Below are positions 1 through 9,140 of a stretch of DNA of 64,000 nucleotides, one piece after another (within the stretch, counting starts at the first letter, position 1; every line of letters starts with the position of its first letter). The stretch is taken from assembly GCF_001650345.1 (NCBI RefSeq), contig NZ_LVHF01000010.1, positions 42,289 through 106,288 of the forward strand, written 5' to 3'. A program made the position numbers and the translations under genes. The notes beneath the pieces are model-generated. The model was not told where the DNA came from. It saw only the letters and a list, made by a program, of their open reading frames with translations, and ran no database searches. Origin of the DNA: Photobacterium jeanii (lineage in GTDB: Bacteria > Pseudomonadota > Gammaproteobacteria > Enterobacterales > Vibrionaceae).

Positions 1-2105
1 GAAATCATTTGGTACTGGCGGGGGCTGGCAGTGGTAAAACACGGGTACTGGTTCATCGCATCGCGTGGTTAATGTCGATTGAGCAAGCGTCGCCTTACTC
101 AATCATGTCGGTGACCTTCACCAACAAAGCGGCAGCGGAGATGCGTGGTCGTATTAACGAGCTGATGCAGGGCTCGTCTGCGGGGATGTGGAACGGTACT
201 TTCCACGGCTTGTGTCACCGTATTTTGCGCGCCCATTACCTTGAAGCTCGTCTACCGGAAGATTTTAATATCCTCGATTCTGACGATCAGATGCGTTTGA
301 TGCGTCGTTTGATCAAGTCCCACAACTTGGACGAGAAGCAATGGCCGGCTCGCCAAGGGGTGTGGTACATCAATGGTAAAAAAGACGAAGGCTTGCGTCC
401 GCAGCACATCGATACTTTCAACGATCCGGTTGAGCAAACTTGGCTGCGCTTGTACACCGCTTACCAAGAAGCGTGTGACCGCGCGGGCTTGGTCGATTTT
501 GCTGAGCTATTGTTGCGTGCGTTTGAGCTGATCCGCGATAACAAACACATTCGTGAGCACTATCAAGCGCGCTTTAAGCATATCTTGGTGGATGAATTCC
601 AAGATACCAACAGCATTCAGTTTGCTTGGCTGCGCTTGATGGCAGGGCCTGACTGTCACGTGATGATCGTGGGTGATGATGACCAGTCAATTTACGGTTG
701 GCGTGGCGCTAAAGTCGAAAACATCCAGCGTTTCCTGCGTGACTTCGCTGGTGCGTCGTCAATTTTCTTGGAGCAGAATTACCGCTCGACCGGCAACATT
801 CTAAAAGCTGCGAACGAACTGATCGCCAACAATAATGAACGCATGGGTAAGAACCTGTGGACCGACGGCGCCGAAGGCGAGCCGATCTCTGTCTACTCGG
901 CGTTTAACGAGTTGGATGAAGCGCGTTTTGCAGTAGGTAAAATTAAAGAGTGGCGTGATAAGGGCGGAATGTTGAATGAAACAGCATTCCTGTACCGTAG
1001 CAACGCCCAATCGCGGGTATTGGAAGAAGCGTTGATCCAAGCGGGGATGCCTTATCGCATCTACGGTGGGATGCGTTTCTTCGAGCGCCAAGAAATCAAA
1101 GATGCGCTTTCTTACCTGCGTTTGATGGCTAACCGTAACGATGATGCTTCGTTTGAGCGCGTCGTGAATACCCCAACGCGTGGTATTGGTGATCGTACGC
1201 TTGAAACCATTCGTCTGGCGGCGCGCGACCGCGGCATGACGATGTGGCAAGCCAGTGTTGCTTTGCTTGAAGAGCAAGTATTAGCAGGACGCGCTGCTAA
1301 TGCGCTACGCCGTTTTATCGAATTAGTGAACGCGCTGGAAGACGACACCGCAGAGCTGCCAATGTACCAGCAGACCGATGAGGTGATCCGTAACTCGGGT
1401 TTGCGTGCCATGTACGAGCAAGAAAAAGGCGAGAAGGCCCAAGCGCGAATTGAGAACTTGGAAGAGCTGGTGACAGCGACTCGTCAGTTTGAAGTGCCGG
1501 AAGAAGCCGAGGATATGAGTCCGCTGTCGGCGTTCTTGTCGCATGCGGCATTGGAAGCAGGTGAAGGTCAGGCCGATGAGTTTACTGATGCAGTTCAGCT
1601 AATGACGATGCACAGTGCTAAAGGTTTGGAATTCCCAGTGGTATTTATGGTGGGTGTTGAGGAAGGTATGTTCCCAAGCTCGCGTACGACCGAAGAAGTG
1701 GGACGTTTAGAAGAAGAGCGTCGTCTGTGTTACGTGGGGATGACCCGTGCAATGCAGAAGCTGTATATCACGTATGCTGAAATGCGTCGTTTGTATGGTA
1801 AAGATAACTACCACAAACCTTCACGCTTTATCCGCGAGATCCCAGAGCAATACATCGAAGAAGTGCGAATGAAAGCACAGGTGTCGCGCCCAGCATCGAG
1901 TGGTCGCTTTAGCCAAACGGTCGTGAACGATAACTTTAACCAGACCGGCTTTAGCTTGGGGCAGCGTGTTCAACACCCGAAATTTGGTGAAGGCACCATC
2001 ATCAACTTTGAAGGTAGCGGTGCCCAGAGCCGTGTGCAGGTTGCCTTCAATGGTGAAGGGATCAAGTGGTTGGTAACGCAGTACGCGAAACTGGAAGCCA
2101 TGTAA
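1..2105 (+). CDS. uvrD: DNA helicase II UvrD, 5'-truncated by window edge
   Basis: ATP-dependent 3'-5' superfamily 1 helicase of nucleotide excision repair and mismatch repair. The reading frame is open from the first bases of the window, so the N-terminal ~20 residues and the start codon lie outside; the truncation is only the window edge. Visible motifs are Walker A GAGSGKT at the extreme N-terminus, the Walker B/motif II VDEFQDT, DDDQSIYGWRGA, QNYRSTGNIL, the motif V/VI run TMHSAKGLEFPVVF and YVGMTRA, and the C-terminal Tudor-like domain (GQRVQHPKFGEGTI). About 700 residues are visible, matching full-length UvrD minus its tip. A strong terminator follows the stop codon. Confidence 0.97.
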   Translation, partial: NHLVLAGAGSGKTRVLVHRIAWLMSIEQASPYSIMSVTFTNKAAAEMRGRINELMQGSSAGMWNGTFHGLCHRILRAHYLEARLPEDFNILDSDDQMRLMRRLIKSHNLDEKQWPARQGVWYINGKKDEGLRPQHIDTFNDPVEQTWLRLYTAYQEACDRAGLVDFAELLLRAFELIRDNKHIREHYQARFKHILVDEFQDTNSIQFAWLRLMAGPDCHVMIVGDDDQSIYGWRGAKVENIQRFLRDFAGASSIFLEQNYRSTGNILKAANELIANNNERMGKNLWTDGAEGEPISVYSAFNELDEARFAVGKIKEWRDKGGMLNETAFLYRSNAQSRVLEEALIQAGMPYRIYGGMRFFERQEIKDALSYLRLMANRNDDASFERVVNTPTRGIGDRTLETIRLAARDRGMTMWQASVALLEEQVLAGRAANALRRFIELVNALEDDTAELPMYQQTDEVIRNSGLRAMYEQEKGEKAQARIENLEELVTATRQFEVPEEAEDMSPLSAFLSHAALEAGEGQADEFTDAVQLMTMHSAKGLEFPVVFMVGVEEGMFPSSRTTEEVGRLEEERRLCYVGMTRAMQKLYITYAEMRRLYGKDNYHKPSRFIREIPEQYIEEVRMKAQVSRPASSGRFSQTVVNDNFNQTGFSLGQRVQHPKFGEGTIINFEGSGAQSRVQVAFNGEGIKWLVTQYAKLEAM

Positions 2106-2179
2106 TTCTAAGTTATGGCTGGGTAACAGTGCTGCGACTATCGCACTCATCTCCCCCATACAGCCATGCTGAATGAAAC

Positions 2180-2216
2180 AAGCCCGCAGTGTCACGCTGC
2201 GGGCTTGTTGTTTTTT
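2180..2216 (+). terminator. Rho-independent terminator of uvrD
   Basis: A perfect 10-bp stem AAGCCCGCAG / CTGCGGGCTT (2180-2189 and 2197-2206) with a 7-nt loop is followed by a T-rich tail. It lies about 75 nt after the uvrD stop and 17 nt before the stop codon of the convergent ggt gene, so it may also slow ggt transcripts. Confidence 0.85.
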
Positions 2217-2232
2217 GGGAGGGTGATAGGGG

Positions 2233-4002
2233 CTATTCGGCAATTACCTTGCCTTCACGGCGAGGGTCGGCAGCACCGATAAGCGTCTTGCCATCAAGGC
2301 GAATGGCTTGCACCCCAGAATTCAGCGGTTTGATTTTGGTGTCAAAGCCCAGTTGTTCGAGTTTCGGCGCCCATTGCTCTGCTGCGGTGCCTTGCTCTAA
2401 CTCGAACGGACCGAAACGGTTGTTCATGTTGGGCAAGTCGATCGCCTGCTGCAGATCCAATCCCCAATCGAGGTGACCGACCAAGGTTTTAGCTACATAA
2501 CCGATGATTTGGCTACCGCCCGGAGAGCCGATAGCGAGCAGCGGTTTGTCATCTTGCATCACTATGGTGGGGGCCATTGACGAGCGAGGACGCTTGCCCG
2601 GTTCTACACGGTTGGCGATGGGGCGCCCGTCCACATGGCTCCGGAACGAAAAGTCGGTTAATTCGTTGTTGAGTAAGAAGCCGCGCACCATCAAGCGCGA
2701 GCCAAAACCATTTTCAATGGTGGTGGTCATCGAGACGACGTTGCGGTCGCGATCGACAATCGAAAAGTGGCTGGTGGAAGGCAGCTCAAGCGACTCATCT
2801 TGAGCTAGGGGCATGGCATAGTGCCAGCGAGGTTCTCCTGCTTTGGCTTCTTTGAGTGCTTGTTTGTCTTTCAGTAGTGCTGCCCGTTGGCTGAGGTAGT
2901 CTTCTGCCAATAATCCTCGGGTTGGCATCGGCACGTAATCGCTGTCAGCCATGTATAACCCACGATCGGCAAAAGCCAAGCGCGATGCATCCCCCAATAA
3001 ACGCCAACTGTGAACGTCATCGGCCCCCATTTTATCGAGCGGGTAATGGCTTAGCATGCCCATGATTTGCCCCAACGTCAGCGCACCTGAGCTAGGCGGT
3101 CCCATGCCGCAAATTTGGTATTGGCGATACGGAGCGCAAATGGCGGGGCGTTGTTTGACTTGGTAGGTCGCCAAGTCCATCACGCTCAGTACCCCAGGGT
3201 TATCTTCCACTTCACGAACGGCTTTGACGATGTCTTTGGCAATCGCGCCATGGTAAAACGCACTGGCACCGTGTTCGGCGATTTGACGCAAAGTCGCGGC
3301 ATATTGCGGGTTTTTTAAGGTTTGCCCAGCTTGGATCGGTTGCCCTTGGTCATCAAAGAAATACGCTCGGGTGGTAGGGTAACGCTGAAGATACTCTTGA
3401 TCTTTCGCGACCAGTGCTGCCAAGCGAGGGCTGACGGTAAAGCCGTCTTGGGCCAGTTTGATCGCCGGAGCGAACAGTTTCTTCCACCCTAATTTGCCGC
3501 GTCTTTGGTGGGTATGCCAGAGTAGCTTGACCGTACCTGGAGTGCCGACCGAGCGACCGCCAATTACAGCATCGAAGAACTTGAGCGGGTTACCTTGTTG
3601 GTCTTGAAACAAAATCGGGGTGACAGCATAAGGGGCGGTTTCACGTCCATCGTAGGTGGTTAAAGTGTTGCTGTGGTTGTCCCAATAAACCAAAAACGCG
3701 CCGCCGCCGATCCCGGAAGATTGTGGCTCGACTAAACCGAGTACTAATTGGGTGGCAATCATCGCATCAATGGCATTCCCGCCTTGGCGTAAGATGTCAG
3801 CGCCTGCTTCACTGGCGAGCGGGTTCGCTGAGGCGACCATCCATTCTTCGCCTTTGACCATGCTTTGTTGTTGGCGGTCAGTCGCGGCTTCGGGGGCGAC
3901 ACTGTCTGCGGTTTGTTGGCTGGCGAATAACGGCGCACAGTTCAACGATAAAGCCACGCTCATGGCGAGCGTGGCGAATGGAGTAATACGATCGCGCGAC
4001 AT
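2233..4002 (-). CDS. ggt: Gamma-glutamyltransferase (glutathione hydrolase) proenzyme
   Basis: Periplasmic enzyme that cleaves the gamma-glutamyl bond of glutathione and transfers or hydrolyses the glutamyl group. The open frame extends further upstream, but the ATG at 4002 has AAGGA at the right spacing and begins a typical signal peptide (MSRDRITPFATLAMSVALS, ending near CAPLFA), giving 589 residues against about 580 in E. coli. Autoprocessing should occur before Thr410 in STSHFSIVD, producing a ~180-residue small subunit; the downstream RPRSSMAPT and GSPGGSQII substrate-binding motifs are intact. It is a single-gene unit convergent with uvrD. Family assignment is secure. Confidence 0.95.
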   Translation of the reverse strand: MSRDRITPFATLAMSVALSLNCAPLFASQQTADSVAPEAATDRQQQSMVKGEEWMVASANPLASEAGADILRQGGNAIDAMIATQLVLGLVEPQSSGIGGGAFLVYWDNHSNTLTTYDGRETAPYAVTPILFQDQQGNPLKFFDAVIGGRSVGTPGTVKLLWHTHQRRGKLGWKKLFAPAIKLAQDGFTVSPRLAALVAKDQEYLQRYPTTRAYFFDDQGQPIQAGQTLKNPQYAATLRQIAEHGASAFYHGAIAKDIVKAVREVEDNPGVLSVMDLATYQVKQRPAICAPYRQYQICGMGPPSSGALTLGQIMGMLSHYPLDKMGADDVHSWRLLGDASRLAFADRGLYMADSDYVPMPTRGLLAEDYLSQRAALLKDKQALKEAKAGEPRWHYAMPLAQDESLELPSTSHFSIVDRDRNVVSMTTTIENGFGSRLMVRGFLLNNELTDFSFRSHVDGRPIANRVEPGKRPRSSMAPTIVMQDDKPLLAIGSPGGSQIIGYVAKTLVGHLDWGLDLQQAIDLPNMNNRFGPFELEQGTAAEQWAPKLEQLGFDTKIKPLNSGVQAIRLDGKTLIGAADPRREGKVIAE

Positions 4003-4235
4003 CTTGATTCCTTCTTGGCTGATGGGAGACCCCAAAGAACAGCATTCCTTTTGCGTATCTCTTTTGGCATAAGACTTTTGGTCATCGTCTTTTTGCATCA
4101 GTGCCAAGAGTGGCAGCGTTCAGTGATGGCGTCTAATTTATCACCAGTTTTTGTGCTCCGACTCAAACTCCCTTTGGAGTGGGTCTGCTGCCGTGCGTCG
4201 CGATGTTGTTTCGAACCGTATTACCAATGGCGCAG

Positions 4236-4931
4236 TTAGTTGATTAGGTTGAGCAAAATCATCGAGCCAATCGAGATAAACAATACCCCACACACACCGT
4301 CGATATAAGGCGCGGCGCGGTGCAATTTCTGCTGCAAGCGCTTACCCGTCAGTAGCCATGCCAGCATCGCAAACCACATAAAAGCGGTCAGCCACAGGAT
4401 GAAAATCGCCCCGACTTTGCCTGTCAGTGACATATCCGCAGGTACTAAAGTGGACAGCAGACTTAAGAAAAACACCAACGCCTTAGGGTTTAAGATATTG
4501 GTGGTAAAGCCTTTGAGCAGTGCCCGTTTGCGACTGCTGAGATCTACTTTCGCAGGCTTGGTTGGTTGTGGCTGTGAGGATGGCTCGCTAGGTGCGAGTG
4601 CCCCTGCAGATTGGGAGCGACGTTGTTGCCATAGCGGTGTCAGAATCGCTTTGACAGCGCCAATACCTAGATACAGTAAGTAACAGCCACCGGCAGCTTG
4701 CAGCAAGGCAAAGAGGGTCGGGTGTTGTTTGATCAGCAAGCTGGCGCCTGTGAGGCTCAAAATAGAATGCATCAAGATGCCAAGGGATAGTCCTAACGCA
4801 ATGCTGATCCCTGTTTGGCGACCATAGCGACCTGCATTTTGGACCACTAAGGCAAAGTCAGGGCCTGGGCTCATTAAGGCAATCACGTGAACAGTCACAA
4901 GTGTTAATAGGGTGGTGGCTTCGTTGATCAT
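4236..4931 (-). CDS. LysE/RhtB-family amino-acid exporter
   Basis: Inner-membrane exporter of the LysE/RhtB superfamily; the substrate is not predictable. The N-terminus carries the family signature MSPGPDFALVVQN, followed by about six hydrophobic helices. I chose the ATG at 4931 (231 residues) over the longer frame starting at 4985. MINEATTLL matches the usual start of the family, and a regulatory element at 5007-5025 would otherwise sit almost on the start codon. An unusual feature is a polar, Ser/Pro/Gln-rich cytoplasmic loop of roughly 40 residues (SQSAGALAPSEPSSQPQP) between helices 3 and 4, longer than in RhtB. It lies just downstream of an AraC-family gene that is probably its regulator. 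Confidence 0.88.
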   Translation of the reverse strand: MINEATTLLTLVTVHVIALMSPGPDFALVVQNAGRYGRQTGISIALGLSLGILMHSILSLTGASLLIKQHPTLFALLQAAGGCYLLYLGIGAVKAILTPLWQQRRSQSAGALAPSEPSSQPQPTKPAKVDLSSRKRALLKGFTTNILNPKALVFFLSLLSTLVPADMSLTGKVGAIFILWLTAFMWFAMLAWLLTGKRLQQKLHRAAPYIDGVCGVLFISIGSMILLNLIN

Positions 4932-5006
4932 TGTGGTGCGATATCCTTCAAATAACTGGGCGGCATGCCCAATGGTGAATAGCATGCCGCAGTATTCAAA
5001 TGGACG

Positions 5007-5025
5007 CTTGTAAAAAAATGACAGT
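5007..5025 (-). promoter_or_regulatory. Candidate AraC-type operator upstream of the LysE-family gene
   Basis: The + strand reads CTTGTAAAAAAATGACAGT. It matches the element at 5907-5925 at 17 of 19 positions. It lies 76 nt upstream of the exporter start at 4931, almost the same distance as the second copy has to the araC start. The pairing with a local regulator is inference. Confidence 0.5.
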
Positions 5026-5039
5026 GAGGGCGATTGGGG

Positions 5040-5834
5040 TTATTTAATGTGTGAAGGGGCAATACCGTAGGTGTTTTTAAAGGCATTGGTAAAATGCGCT
5101 TGGTCGTAAAAGCCGACGTGATAAGCCACTTCGGTACTGCTAAATCCTGCTTTTAATAGTGCCATCGCATGCTCGAGTCGTAATCTGGCTAGCCAAGCGT
5201 ATGGGGTCATCCCCGTTGCTTTTTTAAATTGGCGTAGCATTTGCGATGGGCTGAGTTGACATAAGGTTGCCAAATCGTCTAAGCCGATTTTTTGATCTAA
5301 ATGAGCCATCACATAGTCACGCAACTGAGACAAGTCTTTACTGCCTAAGGCGGTGATTCCTATTTCTCGGACTTGACCATAATGGGTTAACAAATAGGAA
5401 AATGATTCGATCGGTAAGCTGTCTTTTGCTAGCTGAGAGATGAATGGGCTCTCTAGTTGTTGATGTAGTTGAGTGAGTTGGTGGAATAACGGCCGATCAG
5501 CAATGTTGTTTTGCGGAAAGCTATAGTGGGTTTTGCCTGATACCTCTTCTGCCTGCTGGCTTAACCAATCCGGCGTAATGCTAAACACTTTGACGTGATA
5601 GCCTGATTGTTCTTTGGGTTGGCCATCGTGGATTTCATCAGGTGGCATGATCACTAATTGTCCCGCGCCAGCCGTGTGTTTGGTACCTTGGTAGAAGTAT
5701 TGTTGCTGGCCTTGAGTGATCAAGCCTAAATGGTAATCCAAGTGATAGTGGCGCTTGAATGCAAAGCTTTGATAGTGAGCATCAATCAGGTTGATGTCAT
5801 CAATGGGGCTTTTGCGATGGTTGATTCTATTCAT
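5040..5834 (-). CDS. AraC-family transcriptional regulator with cupin sensor domain
   Basis: 264-residue one-component regulator. Residues ~1-150 form a cupin-like AraC-binding sensor domain (YHLDYHLGLITQGQQQYFYQG, GQLVIMPPDEIHDGQ). The C-terminal ~100 residues hold the two helix-turn-helix motifs of the AraC/XylS family (LDDLATLCQLSPSQMLRQFKKATG, then STEVAYHVGFYDQAHFTNAFKNTYGIAPS). Families of this build often control an adjacent LysE-type exporter, and the exporter gene follows 108 nt downstream. Near-identical elements precede both genes, suggesting autoregulation plus control of the exporter. The effector ligand is unknown. Confidence 0.9.
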   Translation of the reverse strand: MNRINHRKSPIDDINLIDAHYQSFAFKRHYHLDYHLGLITQGQQQYFYQGTKHTAGAGQLVIMPPDEIHDGQPKEQSGYHVKVFSITPDWLSQQAEEVSGKTHYSFPQNNIADRPLFHQLTQLHQQLESPFISQLAKDSLPIESFSYLLTHYGQVREIGITALGSKDLSQLRDYVMAHLDQKIGLDDLATLCQLSPSQMLRQFKKATGMTPYAWLARLRLEHAMALLKAGFSSTEVAYHVGFYDQAHFTNAFKNTYGIAPSHIK

Positions 5835-5906
5835 AGCAATGCTCCCCGTTGATTCTGCATGTTTTGCTTGGCTCCCCTTAAGTAGACCATAGCCATGACG
5901 GTGCGG

Positions 5907-5925
5907 CTTGTAAAAAAGTCACAGT
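5907..5925 (-). promoter_or_regulatory. Candidate AraC-type operator and promoter of the araC-like gene
   Basis: The + strand reads CTTGTAAAAAAGTCACAGT, 73 nt upstream of the araC-like start. Read on the coding strand, the element ends in a -35-like TTTACA followed after 17 nt by TATGGT, so it overlaps a plausible sigma-70 promoter. It is a near copy of the element at 5007-5025. Confidence 0.5.
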
Positions 5926-5957
5926 ACCGTATGGCCATGGATTAAACCGCGAGTCTC

Positions 5958-6869
5958 TTAACCTGTGGGGATCTGTTTTTTATTGTGGCGATGGGTGCGT
6001 AAGCCGTCAGCACTGAATATCATCAAACCAGCCCAAATAAAACCGAAGGTGATGCCTTTGTCGAGAGTGAATGCTTCACCGTAAACGGTGACCGCCAAAA
6101 TGAACATCAAGCTCGGCCCTATGTATTGGAAAAAGCCAAGGGTCGAGAAGCGCAACTTGGTGGCTGCGCCTGTAAAGCACAGCAGCGGTACCGTTGTGAC
6201 TATCCCCGCCGCCATCAGCAATAAGTTGGTGCTAGTAGGGTTAAGCGCCCAGTTTGAGGTTGGAGTATCGGCAATCAAGAGTACATAACTGGCGGCTACA
6301 GGCAGTAAGAGACAGGTTTCGATGAACAAGCCTGTTTGTGCATCAAGGTTGACCTTTTTGCGCAGTAAGCCGTAGCAGGCAAAGGTGGCGGCTAATGCCA
6401 GTGCAATCCAAGGGAGCGAGCCGAATTTGATCAGCTGTACCAATACGCCACATGCGGCCAAGCTAACAGCTACCCATTGTAAGGGGCGTAGACGCTCGCC
6501 AAGGAACACCATAGCCAAAACCACATTAAATAAAGGGTTAATGTAATAACCAAGACTAGCATCGAGCATGTAGTTGTTATTGATCGCCCAAATAAAAATC
6601 AGCCAGTTGCTCCCGACTAATACCGAGGTCAGGGCGAGTAAGCCAAGCATCTTGGGTTGGCGCATAACGGTGCTGACTTTGCTCCAATGACGGCGCAAGC
6701 CAATCAAGCCCGCTAAAAAGAAGAATGACCAAATCACACGATGGCTGAGGATCTCCAGCGCACTCACATGCTGGAGAGATTTGAAGTAAACCGGGGCGAT
6801 ACCCCACATGGTATAGGCCGCAAGGGCCAAGATGATCCCGCGACGGGTTTGTTGCGCTTGTTCGTCCAT
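5958..6869 (-). CDS. rarD: EamA-family transporter RarD
   Basis: Ten-helix inner-membrane protein of the drug/metabolite transporter superfamily, orthologous to E. coli RarD (chloramphenicol-sensitivity protein). Its transport substrate is not established. The annotated start at 6869 (MDEQAQQTRRGIILALAAY) gives 303 residues against 296 in E. coli. The open frame runs 51 codons further upstream, but that segment is not family-like and would run into the recQ promoter region. Two EamA repeats are visible (TMWGIAPVYFK, and the second half from WIALALAATFACYGLLRKK). It is divergent from recQ. Confidence 0.92.
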   Translation of the reverse strand: MDEQAQQTRRGIILALAAYTMWGIAPVYFKSLQHVSALEILSHRVIWSFFFLAGLIGLRRHWSKVSTVMRQPKMLGLLALTSVLVGSNWLIFIWAINNNYMLDASLGYYINPLFNVVLAMVFLGERLRPLQWVAVSLAACGVLVQLIKFGSLPWIALALAATFACYGLLRKKVNLDAQTGLFIETCLLLPVAASYVLLIADTPTSNWALNPTSTNLLLMAAGIVTTVPLLCFTGAATKLRFSTLGFFQYIGPSLMFILAVTVYGEAFTLDKGITFGFIWAGLMIFSADGLRTHRHNKKQIPTG

Positions 6870-7040
6870 TGATAATGCGATCTTGTTGTATAGAAGTGGA
6901 AAAATGTTGTGTTTTTTTGCGGAAAAACGTGCCAGCAGTATAAAACGAGAGTTGTTCATAAACCAATCAGATTCAACAGGGAATGCCCAGCGCGGTCGTT
7001 TGGTATAGAATACTCGCCCCAAAGTTAAAAGAGCCGTGTT

Positions 7041-8897
7041 ATGTCATCCAGCTGCGCCGAGTCCATACCTCAGGTTACTGCATCATCCAGCGAACAGATT
7101 TTGCAGGAGGTGTTTGGTTACCAAGCATTTCGTGACGGTCAGCAGCAAGTGATCGACAGCGTGGCACAAGGCCGTGATGGTTTGGTGATCATGCCAACCG
7201 GTGGCGGTAAATCTCTGTGTTACCAAATTCCGGCTTTGATGCTCGATGGTTTGACCTTGGTGATTTCACCGCTGATTTCGTTGATGAAAGATCAGGTTGA
7301 CCAACTGAAAGCTAACGGGGTCGCTGCCGCCTATCTAAATTCCACCATGAGCCGTGAAGCTGTGATGGAAACGTTTGAAGCGATGCAAGCCGGACAACTT
7401 AAGCTGGTGTATGTCTCGCCGGAGCGGGCGTTGATGTTCGATTTTATCGAGCGCTTAAAAACCTGCCCGCTGCAAATGGTGGCTGTTGATGAAGCACACT
7501 GTATCTCGCAGTGGGGACACGATTTTCGTCGTGAGTATGCTGAGCTGGGAATGCTCAAGCAGCATTTTCCTGATATCGCCATTTTGGCGCTTACCGCCAC
7601 AGCCGATGACACCACCCGTAATGACATCATTAGTCGCTTACAGCTCAGCGACCCTCATATTTATTTGGGCAGCTTTGACCGCCCTAATATTCGCTATACC
7701 TTGCAGGAAAAATACAAGCCGATGGCGCAGTTACTCCGTTATTTGGCGGGTGTGCGCGGTCAGTGCGGGATCATCTATTGCAATAGCCGTAAGCGCGTCG
7801 AGCAGATTTGCGAAAAGTTGTGCGGTGAAGGGATCCGCGCGGCAGCCTACCATGCTGGGCTAGAGTTTGATGAGCGCGCCTATGTCCAAGAGGGCTTCCA
7901 ACGCGATGACATTCAAATTGTGGTCGCCACGGTGGCGTTCGGTATGGGGATCAACAAACCCAATGTACGGTTCGTGGTTCACTATGATGTGCCGCGCAAT
8001 ATCGAATCTTACTACCAAGAAACGGGCCGAGCTGGGCGTGATGGCTTGCCTGCTGAAGCGGTAACTTTCTATGATCCGGCTGATTTGGCGTGGCTACGCC
8101 GCTGCTTGGATGAGAAAGAAGAAGGCGAGCAAAAACGGGTAGAGAGCCATAAGCTCAATGCGATGGGGGCATTTGCCGAAGCGCAAACCTGTCGTCGCCA
8201 AGTGTTACTCCACTATTTTGGCGAACACCGTGCCGAGCCGTGTGGTAACTGCGATATCTGTCTCGACCCGCCTAAGCGGTTTGATGGCTTGGAAGTGGCG
8301 CAAAAAGCCTTGTCGTGCGTGTATCGCGTGAAGCAAAACTTCGGTATGACTTACGTAGTCGAAGTGTTGCGTGGGATGCAAAATCAGCGCATTCGCGAAC
8401 ACGGCCACGATAAGCTCACCACCTACGGCATTGGTCGTGAGCAAAGCCACGAGTTTTGGGTTAGCATCTTTCGTCAGCTGATCCACTTAGGGCTGTTGAA
8501 TCAAAATATCATGCGCAGCTCAACCTTGCAGCTAACCGAAAAAGCGCGCGCGGTGTTGCGCGGAGAAGTGGCGTTAGAGCTAGCAGTGCCACGGTTAGAC
8601 AGTGTGGTGCGGAATGCCAAAAGCGATAAGCTTGCCAGTCGCCATTACGATAAGAAGCTGTTTGCCAAACTCCGTAAGCTGCGCAAAGCCATTGCCGATG
8701 AAGATGACATCCCGCCTTATGTGGTGTTTAACGATGCCAGCTTAATGGAAATGGCGGAAAAGCTGCCGACGTCAGACAGTGCATTGCTGGCTGTGAATGG
8801 CGTTGGGCAACGCAAGTTGGAAAAATATGGTCAGGCGTTTTTGACCATGATTGAAGAGCACTTGGTCGCAACCGTGGAATACCCAGCAGGGGTGTAG
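7041..8897 (+). CDS. recQ: ATP-dependent DNA helicase RecQ
   Basis: 3'-5' superfamily 2 helicase acting in RecF-pathway recombination and stalled-fork processing. The 618 residues contain Walker A MPTGGGKSLCYQIP, the DEAH box VDEAHCISQWGHDFR, the helicase C motifs (FGMGINKPNVRFVVHYD, YQETGRAGRDG), the RecQ zinc cluster (CRRQVLLHYFGE...CGNCDICL), the winged-helix RQC segment and a C-terminal HRDC domain from about residue 530. The length equals the E. coli protein. It shares a short divergent intergenic region with rarD. Confidence 0.97.
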   Translation: MSSSCAESIPQVTASSSEQILQEVFGYQAFRDGQQQVIDSVAQGRDGLVIMPTGGGKSLCYQIPALMLDGLTLVISPLISLMKDQVDQLKANGVAAAYLNSTMSREAVMETFEAMQAGQLKLVYVSPERALMFDFIERLKTCPLQMVAVDEAHCISQWGHDFRREYAELGMLKQHFPDIAILALTATADDTTRNDIISRLQLSDPHIYLGSFDRPNIRYTLQEKYKPMAQLLRYLAGVRGQCGIIYCNSRKRVEQICEKLCGEGIRAAAYHAGLEFDERAYVQEGFQRDDIQIVVATVAFGMGINKPNVRFVVHYDVPRNIESYYQETGRAGRDGLPAEAVTFYDPADLAWLRRCLDEKEEGEQKRVESHKLNAMGAFAEAQTCRRQVLLHYFGEHRAEPCGNCDICLDPPKRFDGLEVAQKALSCVYRVKQNFGMTYVVEVLRGMQNQRIREHGHDKLTTYGIGREQSHEFWVSIFRQLIHLGLLNQNIMRSSTLQLTEKARAVLRGEVALELAVPRLDSVVRNAKSDKLASRHYDKKLFAKLRKLRKAIADEDDIPPYVVFNDASLMEMAEKLPTSDSALLAVNGVGQRKLEKYGQAFLTMIEEHLVATVEYPAGV

Positions 8898-8927
8898 CCC
8901 GCTGTCCATAAAATGCAGACAAAAAAA

Positions 8928-8951
8928 TACCGGACTTATCCGGGTCCGGTA
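8928..8951. terminator. Hairpin after recQ, possible terminator
   Basis: An 8-bp stem TACCGGAC / GTCCGGTA lies about 30 nt after recQ. The + strand side lacks a clean T-run (ACAAAATGCG follows). The A7 tract on its left makes it a better terminator for leftward transcription, for which no gene is visible on the right. Its role for recQ is therefore uncertain. Confidence 0.4.
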
Positions 8952-9121
8952 CAAAATGCGTGTCTAACATAATCTAGGCATAATCTGGATTAGGTTATCG
9001 TCGCTACAAAACAGCTTGCGTATTTGGTGAGAATGTTAATTTCACCGAGTTGCCTGTAGACCTCACGGATGATGAGCCTCGTGATGCCTAACGTTGACAA
9101 CGCGAGTATAAGACCATGAAC

Positions 9122-9140
9122 CTATAGCCGTTGGCTATAG
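9122..9140. repeat. Perfect 8-bp inverted repeat
   Basis: CTATAGCC GTT GGCTATAG forms a perfect hairpin with a 3-nt loop about 97 nt upstream of the small gene at 9237. No T-run follows, so it looks more like a leader hairpin or operator than a terminator. Confidence 0.5.

Noticed and set aside
1..2105. uvrD as a truncated pseudogene
   Set aside because: The frame is open to the first base and begins inside Walker A; this is the window edge.
4090..4110. Sigma-54-like TTGGCAC upstream of ggt on the minus strand
   Set aside because: The GG and GC elements are 9, not 12, bases apart.
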